A DNA stretch of 64,000 nucleotides, taken from contig CATWBO010000001.1 in the NCBI GenBank assembly GCA_958349055.1, positions 174,785 to 238,784 of the forward strand, given 5' to 3'. Below, piece after piece: positions 1-9,623 of this stretch. Under the pieces are notes generated by a model that had not been told where the DNA came from, made no database searches, and saw nothing but the letters and a program-made list of their open reading frames with translations. This DNA is from an uncultured bacterium (GTDB lineage Bacteria > Actinomycetota > Coriobacteriia > Coriobacteriales > Coriobacteriaceae). The position numbers were made by a program, and so were the translations under genes. Every line of letters starts with the position of its first letter. Position 1 is the first letter of the stretch.

Positions 1-1
1 C

Positions 2-2917
2 CGTGCCGTCTACCGCCGTGACGCCGGCGAGGGCGCGCTGCAGGCTGCGCTCAAGCAGCTTGCAGAGGACGTTGAGGCTGCGGTCCGCGACGGCGTGAAC
101 ATCGTGGTGTTGAGCGATCGTGCCGCTGCGGGCGAGGTGCCCGTGCCGTCGCTGCTCGCCGTGGGCTGCGTGCACAACCACCTGATCCGCGCCGGCGTGC
201 GTACCTTTGCCGACATCGTGGTGGAGTGCGGCGACGCCGTGTCCCCGCACGACTTTGCGGCACTGGTGGGCTACTCCGCGAGCGGCATCTATCCGTACAA
301 CGCGCATGCGTGCGTCCGTGATCTGGCGGCACGCGGCGATCTGGACGTGACGGCCGAGCAGGGCATCGCCAACTACAACAAGGCTGCGACCGCCGGCATC
401 GTCTCCATCATGTCCAAGATGGGTATTTCCACGGTGCAGAGCTACCATTCGGCGCAGATCTTCGAGGCCGTGGGCTTTACGTCGGAGTTCGTCAACGCGT
501 ACTTCGCCGGCACGGTGAGCCGTGTGGGCGGTATGGGTGTCGAGGACGTCGAGCGCGAGCAAAATGAGCGCTACGACGCCGCGCTCGCTATCCTTAAAAG
601 CCCGGCTCCCGATCAGCTGCCCACGCTGGGTCTGACCAAGTGGCGCCCGCTCGGCGGCGAGGACCACCTGATTGACCCCCAGACCGTCTACCTGCTGCAG
701 ACCGCCTGTAGCGAGGACAGCTACGACGTCTTTAAGGAGTACAGCGCCCGCCTGCACCGCACCGGCCGTGCCGTGCGCCTGCGCGACTTGCTGGACTTTG
801 ATGCCAGCGGCTGCACCCCGGTGGCACTCGACGAGGTCGAGCCCGCGCTCAACATCGTCCGTCGCTTTAACACCGGCGCCATGTCGTACGGCTCCATCAG
901 CAAGGAAGCACACGAGTGCATGGCCATCGCCATGAACCGCCTGCACGGTCGTTCCAATTCCGGCGAGGGCGGCGAGGACCCGCGTCGCGAGACCCCGCTG
1001 GCCAACGGTGACTCCAAGAACTCCGCCATCAAGCAGGTGGCAAGCGCGCGCTTTGGCGTGACAAGCCGCTACCTGTGCAGCGCCTTCGAGATTCAGGTCA
1101 AGATGGCCCAGGGCGCCAAGCCCGGCGAGGGCGGCCACCTGCCCGGCAAGAAGGTCTACCCCTGGATCGCCGAGGTCCGTCAGTCCACGCCCGGCATCGG
1201 CCTGATCTCGCCTCCGCCGCACCACGACATCTACTCCATCGAGGACCTGGCGGAGCTGATCTTTGACCTTAAGAACGCCAACCCCGGCGCGCGCGTGTCG
1301 GTCAAGCTGGTCAGCGAGGCCGGCGTCGGCACCATCGCTACCGGCGTGGCTAAGGGTGCCGCCGACAAGATTTTGATCAGCGGCCATAACGGCGGCTCGG
1401 GTGCCGCGGCGCGCGATTCCATTTGGCACGCTGGCCTGCCGCTGGAGCTCGGCCTTGCTGAGGCTCAGCAGACGTTGCTGCAAAACGGCCTGCGCTCCCG
1501 CGTGGTGCTCGAGGCCGACGGCAAGCTCATGGACGGCACCGACGTCGCCGTCGCCTGCCTGCTGGGTGCCGAGGAGTTTGGCTTTGCGACCATGCCGCTC
1601 ATCTCCATGGGTTGCCTCATGCAGCGCGACTGCCAACAGGATACCTGCCCCGCCGGCATCGCCACGCAAAACTGCCGCTTGCGTCGCGGCTTCCGCGGCA
1701 AGCCCGAGCACGTTGAGCACTTTATGCTCTTTGTTGCCGAGCAGCTGCGCGAGGTCATGGCGAGCCTGGGCTTCCGCACCGTCGACGAGATGGTCGGTCA
1801 TCCCGAGTGCTTGCGCCAGATCGAGGTGCCGGGCAACCGCAAGGCCAACCTGCTCGATTTGTCGCCCGTTCTGGCGAGCGCGACCTGTGAGTTTGGTGCC
1901 CACATCCCGGGTGCCGACGGCCGTCACTTCCTGCCGCAGATGGCCGCGGACAGCGAGCTCGACAAGACGCTCGACTCCACGCTGTTTGTGCCTTATACGG
2001 CCGATGCCCGTGCACACCTGCGCCCGATTCGTTTCCATGCCGACATCGCCAACGTTAATCGTTGCGTGGGCACCATCCTGGGCAATGCGGTGACCAAGGC
2101 GCATCCCGAGGGCCTGCCCGCCGGCTCCATCACCATCGACTGCGACGGTTCGGCTGGTCAGAGCTTTGGCGCCTTCCTGCCGCGCGGCATTACGCTTAAC
2201 GTGTGCGGCGATGCCAACGATTACTTTGGCAAGGGTCTTTCGGGCGGCGAGGTGTCGGTACGCCCCAACCCGCATGCGACCTACAAGTTCGACGAGAACA
2301 TTATCGTGGGCAACGTGGCGTTCTTTGGTGCCACGAGCGGCCGCGGCTTCATTAACGGTCTGGCCGGCCAGCGTTTTGCCGTGCGCAACTCCGGCGCCAC
2401 CGTGGTGGTCGAGGGCTGCGGCAACCATGGTTGCGAGTACATGACGGGCGGCCTGGCACTCATCCTGGGTGAGGTCGGGCAGAACTTTGCCGCCGGCATG
2501 ACGGGCGGCGTGGCCTATGTCTTTGACCAATACGGCACGCTCGACGCCCGCGTGAACCACGAGAGCGTGGAGCTCAAGGCCCCGGCGGCCGACGAGCTGG
2601 CGCAGATTCGCGCGCTCATCCAGGAGCACGTGAACGCGACGCAGAGCCCGCGCGGCATTAAGCTGCTCTACAGCTTCGACTCGATGAGCAAGCACTTTGT
2701 GAAGGTCATTCCGACCGAGTACGAGCGCGTGCTGGCGATTGTTGCTGCGGCCGAGGCCGTGGGCAAGACGCATGCGCAGGCTGAGGAGCTGGCGTTTGAC
2801 ATCGTGACCGGTCGCGCGAGCGCCGCGGATGTTGCTCGCTTTGATGTCGCGGGCGGTGCTGCGGGCGTTGCGTCCGCAGCTGCCAGCCCTGTTGCTTCGA
2901 CCAAGAAGGAGGCGTAA
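2..2917 (+). CDS. gltB: Glutamate synthase large subunit, C-terminal two thirds (5' end outside window)
   Basis: The reading frame is open from the window edge, so the true start lies upstream; about 971 residues are visible of a family length near 1500. The missing part should carry the Ntn glutaminase domain. Visible are the end of the central domain, the FMN-binding glutamate synthase barrel, the 3Fe-4S cysteines in CLMQRDCQQDTC (C538, C544, C549 counted from the window edge; spacing C-x5-C-x4-C) and the Gly-rich GXGXG beta-helix domain at the C-terminus. The enzyme converts glutamine plus 2-oxoglutarate to two glutamates in the cytoplasm, taking electrons through the small subunit encoded 5 bp downstream. 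The last ~25 residues are an Ala-rich tail. Identification rests on recognised family motifs. Confidence 0.95.
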   Translation, partial: RAVYRRDAGEGALQAALKQLAEDVEAAVRDGVNIVVLSDRAAAGEVPVPSLLAVGCVHNHLIRAGVRTFADIVVECGDAVSPHDFAALVGYSASGIYPYNAHACVRDLAARGDLDVTAEQGIANYNKAATAGIVSIMSKMGISTVQSYHSAQIFEAVGFTSEFVNAYFAGTVSRVGGMGVEDVEREQNERYDAALAILKSPAPDQLPTLGLTKWRPLGGEDHLIDPQTVYLLQTACSEDSYDVFKEYSARLHRTGRAVRLRDLLDFDASGCTPVALDEVEPALNIVRRFNTGAMSYGSISKEAHECMAIAMNRLHGRSNSGEGGEDPRRETPLANGDSKNSAIKQVASARFGVTSRYLCSAFEIQVKMAQGAKPGEGGHLPGKKVYPWIAEVRQSTPGIGLISPPPHHDIYSIEDLAELIFDLKNANPGARVSVKLVSEAGVGTIATGVAKGAADKILISGHNGGSGAAARDSIWHAGLPLELGLAEAQQTLLQNGLRSRVVLEADGKLMDGTDVAVACLLGAEEFGFATMPLISMGCLMQRDCQQDTCPAGIATQNCRLRRGFRGKPEHVEHFMLFVAEQLREVMASLGFRTVDEMVGHPECLRQIEVPGNRKANLLDLSPVLASATCEFGAHIPGADGRHFLPQMAADSELDKTLDSTLFVPYTADARAHLRPIRFHADIANVNRCVGTILGNAVTKAHPEGLPAGSITIDCDGSAGQSFGAFLPRGITLNVCGDANDYFGKGLSGGEVSVRPNPHATYKFDENIIVGNVAFFGATSGRGFINGLAGQRFAVRNSGATVVVEGCGNHGCEYMTGGLALILGEVGQNFAAGMTGGVAYVFDQYGTLDARVNHESVELKAPAADELAQIRALIQEHVNATQSPRGIKLLYSFDSMSKHFVKVIPTEYERVLAIVAAAEAVGKTHAQAEELAFDIVTGRASAADVARFDVAGGAAGVASAAASPVASTKKEA

Positions 2918-2922
2918 GTGCC

Positions 2923-4404
<1,482 letters not shown>

Positions 4405-4444
4405 AGTAGTCACGGAGATATTCAACAATCGAATCGGCAAGGGC

Positions 4445-4527
4445 TGTCCCTAACTGCCGGCACAAAAGGAACGTCCCTAAATGCCGACAGTTAGGGACGT
4501 TCCTTTTCTGTCGGCATTCGGGGACAC
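4445..4527. repeat. Nested palindromic element after gltD, two alternative hairpins
   Basis: AAAAGGAACGTCCCTAA (4464-4480) is perfectly inverted at 4491-4507, and the pairing continues imperfectly outward to about 4445 and 4527. AATGCCGACAG (4480-4490) is also perfectly inverted at 4508-4518, and that pairing excludes the first. It may terminate gltBD transcription, but there is no clean U-tract. A half copy of the same sequence is present at 20059-20093 and a related hairpin at 31578-31633, so it behaves as a dispersed repeat. Confidence 0.75.
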
Positions 4528-4828
4528 TCCTTGCGGATTTGCGAGCAGTTTGCTCGTTTGTCGACGTGCGGGTGTTCATTTGTCGACTTCTTGGGCTGTG
4601 GTCACCTGTTGTTTCTGTGGTGGCTGCGGGCATCTGGCTCAAAAGGGCGGGTTGGCCGTCGATGTTTACCTGCGGTTTTGTTGCGGTGCACATTTTCGGT
4701 CAAGCTTTTCGTCAAGTGTTTGGTCAGCATCTTGTTTGCAGCCGGAGGCCTATTTTGCCCGTGCTGGTCGTGGCTGCCCACCCTCCTCGTAAGCTCAAAT
4801 TGAGGTCCATCAGTTTGAGGAGGATGCC
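4528..4828. other. Intergenic stretch without recognised gene
   Basis: About 300 bp between the gltD hairpin and the next gene. Overlapping short plus-strand open frames of 90-103 codons lack a convincing ribosome binding site and have Cys/Trp-rich, atypical composition, so I treat them as non-coding. The last 20 bp hold GAGGAGG, the ribosome binding site of the following gene. Confidence 0.5.
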
Positions 4829-5536
4829 ATGATTGACCACGCTTTTGACCGAGCAGAGCTGGCTGAAGCCGTCGGCAACGATATTGCCGACATGGCCCAT
4901 TTTTGGATGCTGCGGAAGTTTCAATTCCTGGAGCCGGCGCGCGAGCAGTTCGAGATTATCGTCGACCCGTGGCTCAGCTATTGCACCGAGCCTTCGCAGA
5001 ACGAAATCATGGCCTACAACATGGCATTTACCGATTGGCTGCTGTTTGAGCGCCCCTATCGCCATGGCAAAACGCTGCTCGAGCTATATGTTGACGAGCC
5101 GCCGGCATCGCTTTCGCCTGCCTCGCTCAAGCGGCTCGAGCAGGTACGCGACACGCAGTATTTCTCGCGCTTTGGCATTTTGGACAAGAATCCTGCGTCC
5201 GGCATGGTCGTGCTGAAGGACACGCGCACCGATCATCGCTTTGATGTCTACGATCCGCATATCGTGCAGAAGGAGCACTGGAGTGACGGCGCGATTGCGG
5301 TGCGCCTCGCCTGCGTCGACGATGTCTGGCTTACGGCGGGACAGCTCTACCTGTATGACATCGCGCGGCTGAGCGATACGGCGGTCGATGGGCCGGGTGC
5401 GGTGCATCCGGAGGACCTGCAGGACGGCTTTGACACCTCGTGCATCAGCTTCTTCTTGCGTCTGGTCCGCGACATCATGGGCGCCCAGGGGCGGTACGTA
5501 AAGTCGCTCAACATCTACGAACAGGAATGGGAGTAG
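4829..5536 (+). CDS. Hypothetical protein, 235 aa
   Basis: Start ATG is preceded by GAGGAGG at good spacing, and codon use matches the neighbouring housekeeping genes, so this is a real gene. I do not recognise the family. The product is soluble and acidic, with no signal peptide or membrane segment and with many aromatic residues (AHFWMLRKFQF, DPWLSYC, TDWLLFERPYRHG). The frequent Asp, Glu, Trp and Tyr and absence of known catalytic motifs give no functional hint. It stands alone: a hairpin element precedes it and the 57-bp repeat array starts 40 bp after its stop. Confidence 0.75.
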   Translation: MIDHAFDRAELAEAVGNDIADMAHFWMLRKFQFLEPAREQFEIIVDPWLSYCTEPSQNEIMAYNMAFTDWLLFERPYRHGKTLLELYVDEPPASLSPASLKRLEQVRDTQYFSRFGILDKNPASGMVVLKDTRTDHRFDVYDPHIVQKEHWSDGAIAVRLACVDDVWLTAGQLYLYDIARLSDTAVDGPGAVHPEDLQDGFDTSCISFFLRLVRDIMGAQGRYVKSLNIYEQEWE

Positions 5537-5576
5537 GGGATGGGTAGTTGTCGCCTGCCTTGCCTTTTGCCTTTTT

Positions 5577-5633
5577 GTCTCGATCTGTAACGTTTGGGGG
5601 CAAAAAACCGGTCTACCTGTTACAGAACGAGAC
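5577..5633 (+). repeat. 57-bp palindromic repeat, copy 1
   Basis: Left arm GTCTCGATCTGTAAC is exact consensus; right arm GTTACAGAACGAGAC has one change. The centre starts GTTTGGGGGC. First of three tandem copies upstream of the endonuclease gene; 23 bp to copy 2. Confidence 0.9.
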
Positions 5634-5656
5634 GAATGCTTGGGCGCCGCTGGTTT

Positions 5657-5713
5657 GTCTAAATCTGTAACGTTTAGGGGCCTGGAGAATGTCTAACTGT
5701 TACAGATCGAGAC
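5657..5713 (+). repeat. 57-bp palindromic repeat, copy 2
   Basis: Left arm GTCTAAATCTGTAAC has two changes; right arm GTTACAGATCGAGAC is exact. The centre starts GTTTAGGGGCC. Starts 80 bp after the start of copy 1 and is separated from copy 3 by 24 bp of unrelated sequence. Confidence 0.9.
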
Positions 5714-5737
5714 GTTTGGCACCTGGCTGGGGGGAAT

Positions 5738-5795
5738 GTCTCAATCTGTAACATCTACAGTCCAAAAAATCGGTCTTCCTGTTACAGATCGAGAC
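5738..5795 (+). repeat. 58-bp palindromic repeat, copy 3
   Basis: Left arm GTCTCAATCTGTAAC has one change; right arm GTTACAGATCGAGAC is exact. The centre is one base longer than in the other copies and starts ATCTACAGTCC. It ends 8 bp before the ribosome binding site CGGAGG of the endonuclease gene, so it lies in the promoter or leader of that gene. Confidence 0.9.
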
Positions 5796-5815
5796 ATTTA
5801 TCAGCGGAGGCAACG

Positions 5816-6892
5816 GTGACGATGGTCCATTTGTCCGATGTGGTGGTGATGGAAGTGTCTAATACCGTTTTCAAGCACAAGCATACGACTCGCAACACGT
5901 TGGCGCGGAATAGGATGCTTGCCAGGCTCACGGAGGCGGCTGAACAAGGCGTGCTGCTTGTGACACACGACAATGCCGAGCTCATGTGGCTGCGGCGTCA
6001 TGTTGGAACCGACGATATCGCGGAACCCGAGCCGTATTTGTTCTGCTTTCAACATGATTGGGGTGTACTGACGCCGGCGGAGCGAACGCTGCGTACCATC
6101 AAAGGGCTTGCAGAGTTTCATCCCGATTGGGCGTTTTGGGGTTATGACGCGGCGCTTTTGTGGGGTCTGGAGGTGCCGAATGATCTGCTTGGGTCGCGTT
6201 TTCTTGTTAAGACGGGTTGTTCGGTGACGTTGAGCGGCGGGTGCAGGTTGTTGCGTCCGCAGATGGCGGGCGCACTCGAGCATGTTGATGGCGTGCGGGT
6301 GACGTCGTTTTGGCGCACGGTGGAGGATTGCCTACTGCGTGCGCCGTTCTCCTACGGGTTGGCGATTGCCGATTCTGCACTGCGGGCGAAAGGCGTATCA
6401 CGTGGGGATTTGTGCGAGCGCCTCCGCGCCGATTGCGAGGGCAGGCGAGGGTATCGCAGGGCGCAAGTGATTGCGTCATATGCGGACGGGCTGTCTGAAA
6501 ACGGCGGCGAGTCTCGGTTCCGAGCATTCTTTATTGCGTACGGCTTTCCGGTTCCGGAGCTGCAGGTGGAGTTTCGCGACCCGCTCGATCCGAGCCAGGT
6601 ATTTCGCGTCGACTATTTTTGGCGGCTCGAGGACGGGACGTGTGTCATCGGCGAGCTCGACGGAAAGGGGAAGTACACCTTGCAGAGCGGCGAGGGTCGG
6701 GAGTCGGTTGACCCATTCGTGGCAGAGCGTCAGCGGGAATCTCATCTGACAATGCTCGGGCACAAGGTGCTTCGGTTTACGTTTAACGAACTCAAAGACC
6801 CGGGGAAGCTGGTCGAGAAAATGAGGCTGGCGGGTATTCCTCGGCAGGTTGAATTGGCTGAGGAGTGGAGATGCCAGTGGTATGGGCGCTGA
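5816..6892 (+). CDS. DUF559/Vsr-like PD-(D/E)XK endonuclease-domain protein bracketed by palindromic repeats
   Basis: 358 aa. The C-terminal third matches the actinobacterial DUF559-type endonuclease fold: GESRFRAFF with E232, FRVDYFW with D266, IGELDGKGKY with E280, D282 and K284, then the helix ERQRESHLTMLGHKVLRF (residues 304-321). The N-terminal two thirds contain WGYDAALLWGLEVP (108-121) and TSFWRTVEDCLLRA (163-176), segments typical of the AbiEi-like region usually found N-terminal to this nuclease. Start is GTG 5816, 6 bp after CGGAGG; ATG 5822 is the alternative. No membrane segment. Three 57-bp palindromes end 20 bp before it and two begin 8 bp after it. Biochemical role unknown: candidates are a defence nuclease or an enzyme acting on the repeats. 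The domain assignment is by motif and the link to the repeats is inference. Confidence 0.8.
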   Translation: MTMVHLSDVVVMEVSNTVFKHKHTTRNTLARNRMLARLTEAAEQGVLLVTHDNAELMWLRRHVGTDDIAEPEPYLFCFQHDWGVLTPAERTLRTIKGLAEFHPDWAFWGYDAALLWGLEVPNDLLGSRFLVKTGCSVTLSGGCRLLRPQMAGALEHVDGVRVTSFWRTVEDCLLRAPFSYGLAIADSALRAKGVSRGDLCERLRADCEGRRGYRRAQVIASYADGLSENGGESRFRAFFIAYGFPVPELQVEFRDPLDPSQVFRVDYFWRLEDGTCVIGELDGKGKYTLQSGEGRESVDPFVAERQRESHLTMLGHKVLRFTFNELKDPGKLVEKMRLAGIPRQVELAEEWRCQWYGR

Positions 6893-6900
6893 GAGGTTTT

Positions 6901-6957
6901 GTCTCGATCTGTAACGTTTAGAGGCTGTTTGAGCTCGTAATTGTTACAGATCGAGAC
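6901..6957 (+). repeat. 57-bp palindromic repeat, copy 4
   Basis: Both arms are exact consensus (GTCTCGATCTGTAAC / GTTACAGATCGAGAC). The centre starts GTTTAGAGGC. Begins 8 bp after the endonuclease stop codon; 24 bp to copy 5. Confidence 0.92.
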
Positions 6958-6981
6958 AAGCCGGTGAAACGTCGACCGAAT

Positions 6982-7038
6982 GTCTCGATCTGTAACATCA
7001 AGGGGCCTAATAACCCTGTACCTGTTACAGATCGAGAC
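6982..7038 (+). repeat. 57-bp palindromic repeat, copy 5
   Basis: Both arms are exact consensus; the centre starts ATCAAGGGGCC. Starts 81 bp after the start of copy 4. The amidohydrolase frame is open through this repeat, but that gene's true start is at 7189. Confidence 0.92.
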
Positions 7039-7188
7039 ATTTCCCTGGTGTCGCTGGGGTGGGACTGCAACGTGTTCCGTCTCCCCACATCCCCTCTTCC
7101 TTCCGTTAACCGATGCGTCTGCAGCAATCCAGCGGGACTAGGTGATAATGGACAAATGTTCAAGTTAATTGTGAGGGAGGAGCTCGAT

Positions 7189-8559
7189 ATGGCGTCTGCC
7201 GATCGTTCCACGTTGTTTATCAATGCGACCATTCTGGATGGTTCGGAACATATGGAGCCGCAACCCGATATGGCCGTGACTGTTGAGCGCGGCGTCATCA
7301 CCTGGATGGGGCCGAGTGCTGTGGCGCAGGCGCCTGCAGGTGCCGAGGTTATCGACCTGGGTGGTGCGTATCTCATGCCCGGTCTCATCAATATGCACGT
7401 GCACCTGTGCGGCTCGGGCAAGCCTGTCTCGGCCGGTGATGCGGGAGCGCTGATGAAGAAACTCGATAATCCCGTGGGCCGTGCCATCGTCCGCCGCATC
7501 CTCAAGGGCAGCGCCCAGCAGCAGCTGGCAAGCGGCGTGACCACGGTGCGCGGCGCGGGCGACCCGTTGTTTGCCGACATTGCCGTGCGCGACGCTATCG
7601 ACGCCGGTAAGTATCAGGGTCCGCGCCTGGTAGCGCCGGGAACGGGTGTCACGGTGCCGGGCGGCCATGGCGCGGGCTTGTTCGCCCAGGTGGCCAACAG
7701 CCCCGTTGAGGCAGCCGAGCAGGTGCGAGACCTGTATGCGCGCGGCGCCGACGTCATTAAGCTGTTCGTAACGGGCGGTGTGTTCGATGCGACCGAGGTG
7801 GGCGAGCCGGGCGTGCTACGTATGCCGGTGGAGGTTGCCGCGGCGGCGTGCAAGGCGGCGCACGAGGTGGGCCTGCCGGTTATGGCTCATGTCGAGAGCA
7901 CCGAGGGCGTGAAGGCCGCGCTTGAGGCCGGCGTCGATACGATCGAGCACGGCGCTCCGTTGACACCCGAGATCCTGGAGCTGTACCGCGGCGCCGCGGG
8001 CACGCAGCTCGAGGGACGTGCGCCCAGCGTTACCTGCACGATCAGCCCGGCGCTGCCGTTTGTATTGCTCGACCCGGAAAAGACCCATTCGACCGATACG
8101 CAAAAGAAGAACGGCGACATCGTGTGCTCGGGCATTATCGAGAGTGCTCGTGCGGCGCTGGATGCCGGCGTTAAGGTAGGCTTGGGCACGGACTCAAGCT
8201 GCCCGTTCGTGACGCAGTACGACATGTGGCGTGAGGTGGCCTATTTTGCCAAGTACGTGGGTGTGAGCAACGCTTTCGCGCTGCATACGGCTACGCAGGT
8301 CAATGCCGAGCTGCTGGGGCTGGGTGGCGAGACCGGCACAATCGAGTGCGGCAAGGCCGCCGATATCCTGGTGACGCGCAAGAATCCGCTCGATGACCTG
8401 TGCGCTCTGCGTGAGCCGATACATGTGATGTGTCGCGGTGATCTGGTACGCAAGCTCAAGGTGAAGCGTATTCCCGAGGTGGACGCCGAGCTCGACGCGA
8501 TTATGGCCATGCCTGCCGAAGCGCTGGCTGAGGAGCTGGCCCGCGACGGTGTGGCGTAG
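7189..8559 (+). CDS. Metal-dependent amidohydrolase (imidazolonepropionase / Xaa-Pro dipeptidase-like)
   Basis: 456 aa from ATG 7189, which follows GAGGGAGG; the frame stays open upstream through a palindromic repeat, but that part lacks a ribosome binding site. Amidohydrolase-superfamily metal ligands are visible: HVH at residues 70-72 in INMHVHL, a Lys in DVIKLFVTGG as in the carbamylated-lysine subfamily, His in MAHVES, His in IEHGAP and Asp in GLGTDSSCP. The C-terminus has the composite beta-sandwich typical of the family (KAADILVTRKNPL). Substrate cannot be named from sequence; cyclic amides or proline dipeptides are the usual substrates of near relatives. Cytoplasmic, apparently monocistronic, ending at a strong terminator. 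Confidence 0.88.
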   Translation: MASADRSTLFINATILDGSEHMEPQPDMAVTVERGVITWMGPSAVAQAPAGAEVIDLGGAYLMPGLINMHVHLCGSGKPVSAGDAGALMKKLDNPVGRAIVRRILKGSAQQQLASGVTTVRGAGDPLFADIAVRDAIDAGKYQGPRLVAPGTGVTVPGGHGAGLFAQVANSPVEAAEQVRDLYARGADVIKLFVTGGVFDATEVGEPGVLRMPVEVAAAACKAAHEVGLPVMAHVESTEGVKAALEAGVDTIEHGAPLTPEILELYRGAAGTQLEGRAPSVTCTISPALPFVLLDPEKTHSTDTQKKNGDIVCSGIIESARAALDAGVKVGLGTDSSCPFVTQYDMWREVAYFAKYVGVSNAFALHTATQVNAELLGLGGETGTIECGKAADILVTRKNPLDDLCALREPIHVMCRGDLVRKLKVKRIPEVDAELDAIMAMPAEALAEELARDGVA

Positions 8560-8593
8560 ATGTGACAAAGGTGCAGCTCCGTTGCCGCATACA

Positions 8594-8630
8594 AAAAGCC
8601 GAGGTCTCAACACGAGGCCTCGGCTTTTTT
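8594..8630 (+). terminator. Rho-independent terminator after the amidohydrolase
   Basis: GCCGAGG paired with CCTCGGC and followed by TTTTTT, about 35 bp after the stop codon. A-tract on the other side makes it potentially bidirectional for the converging minus-strand gene. Confidence 0.9.
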
Positions 8631-8692
8631 ATCGAACAAATACTTAAGATTTGGGACAAACAAACCTGATTAATTTGTCCCGCGTGCGGGCG

Positions 8693-9166
8693 CTAGGAGC
8701 GGGTTTCCATCTTGGCGTGGCACTTGGGGCAGGTGACGCGGATCTTGCCTTTGCCCTTGGGGACGGAGAGCATCTGGCCGCAGTTGGGGCACTTGAGGTA
8801 TGCCGTGGTCTTGCGTCCCTTCCACATCTTCTTGGCCGTGCGCTTGGCGCGCTCAAAGTCTTCCTTGCTCGTTCCAGCCGCGCGCGAGGTGCTGGCCGCT
8901 GCAGCGCCGCCGCCCAAGCTGGCGACAAACTTGCCCAAGCCGGGGACGTTCGCGGTCGCGGCGACAAAGGCAGCGTTTTCCTTGCGACGCGCATCGATGT
9001 TTTTGGACAGGCCGCGCAGCACGCCAATCACGATTACGGCGATGGCAATCCAGCTGAGCCACTGGATGTGGGCTATCGATCCGATCATCGCGATGACAAT
9101 GCCGGCAAAACCCATCACGATGGTGAGTTCATCGGCACCATTGCGGCCCTTCATAAAGTCATTCAT
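8693..9166 (-). CDS. Small membrane protein with C-terminal zinc ribbon
   Basis: 157 aa from the ATG at 9166, which has AAAGG upstream; the frame is open 10 codons further. Two hydrophobic segments (about residues 14-31 and 35-52) form an N-terminal hairpin in the membrane. A low-complexity Ala/Gly/Ser linker follows, and the C-terminus has a two-knuckle zinc ribbon: CPNCG then CPKCH about 20 residues later. The basic linker KRTAKKMWKGRK suggests contact with nucleic acid or membrane. No specific function is recognised. It lies downstream of csoR in the same direction, but a hairpin (9221-9268) separates them. Confidence 0.75.
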   Translation of the reverse strand: MNDFMKGRNGADELTIVMGFAGIVIAMIGSIAHIQWLSWIAIAVIVIGVLRGLSKNIDARRKENAAFVAATANVPGLGKFVASLGGGAAAASTSRAAGTSKEDFERAKRTAKKMWKGRKTTAYLKCPNCGQMLSVPKGKGKIRVTCPKCHAKMETRS

Positions 9167-9220
9167 GCAAATTGCCTTTCGTTCGATATGCTGCACGCCT
9201 TTATACCCGATTTAGAGCAA

Positions 9221-9268
9221 GGGGGACAGGTTAATCTGCACCAAGGTGGTGCAAACATACCTGTCCCC
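9221..9268. repeat. Imperfect hairpin element
   Basis: GGGGACAGGT and TGCACCA on the left are inverted as TGGTGCA and ACCTGTCCCC on the right. Lies between csoR and the zinc-ribbon gene; may end copper-operon transcription, without a U-tract. Confidence 0.6.
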
Positions 9269-9312
9269 GGAACGCCAAGACGGTGCAAAGAAGTCTGTCC
9301 CCAATGCCCCAA

Positions 9313-9585
9313 TTACTTGGAGAGCTTGTCGACGACGCGTTCAATCTCGGCGAGCTTGGCGGCTTTGAGGTCTTCGTCGCCCGATTCGATTGCCGAAGTC
9401 ACGCAGCCCTCGATATGCGCCTTGAGCACGTCGGCGTTAATGCGCGCGAGGAGCGCCTGTGTGGCCATGAGCTGCGTGGAGATATCGACGCAATAACGGT
9501 CCTCATCGACCATCCGCAAGATGCCGTCGATCTGACCGCGTGCCGTCTTGAGCATGCGGGTCACCGATTTATGGTCTGCCATCAT
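9313..9585 (-). CDS. csoR: Copper-sensing transcriptional repressor CsoR
   Basis: 90 aa from ATG 9585 (CGAGGA upstream); MADHKSV three bases later is an alternative start. All-helical CsoR/RcnR family protein with the Cu(I) ligand set C32, H57, C61 (DRYCVD, then HIEGC), the Cys-His-Cys pattern that separates CsoR from RcnR. It binds DNA as a tetramer and releases it on Cu(I) binding. It is the distal gene of copA-copZ-csoR, 38 bp after copZ, and the copA promoter carries a matching operator, which implies autoregulation. The long open frame upstream of the chosen start is the copZ region in another frame. Confidence 0.92.
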   Translation of the reverse strand: MMADHKSVTRMLKTARGQIDGILRMVDEDRYCVDISTQLMATQALLARINADVLKAHIEGCVTSAIESGDEDLKAAKLAEIERVVDKLSK

Positions 9586-9623
9586 GGCGGGTCCTCGTTT
9601 CTGGTCGGGGTGCGCGTGGGTCG

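Noticed and set aside
5577..7038. CRISPR array from regularly spaced repeats
   Set aside because: Repeat units are 57-bp palindromes with variable centres, arrays have only two or three copies, and there are no cas genes. Spacing is CRISPR-like only superficially.
6964..7188. Upstream extension of the amidohydrolase
   Set aside because: Would translate a 57-bp palindrome and has no ribosome binding site; GAGGGAGG before ATG 7189 fixes the start.
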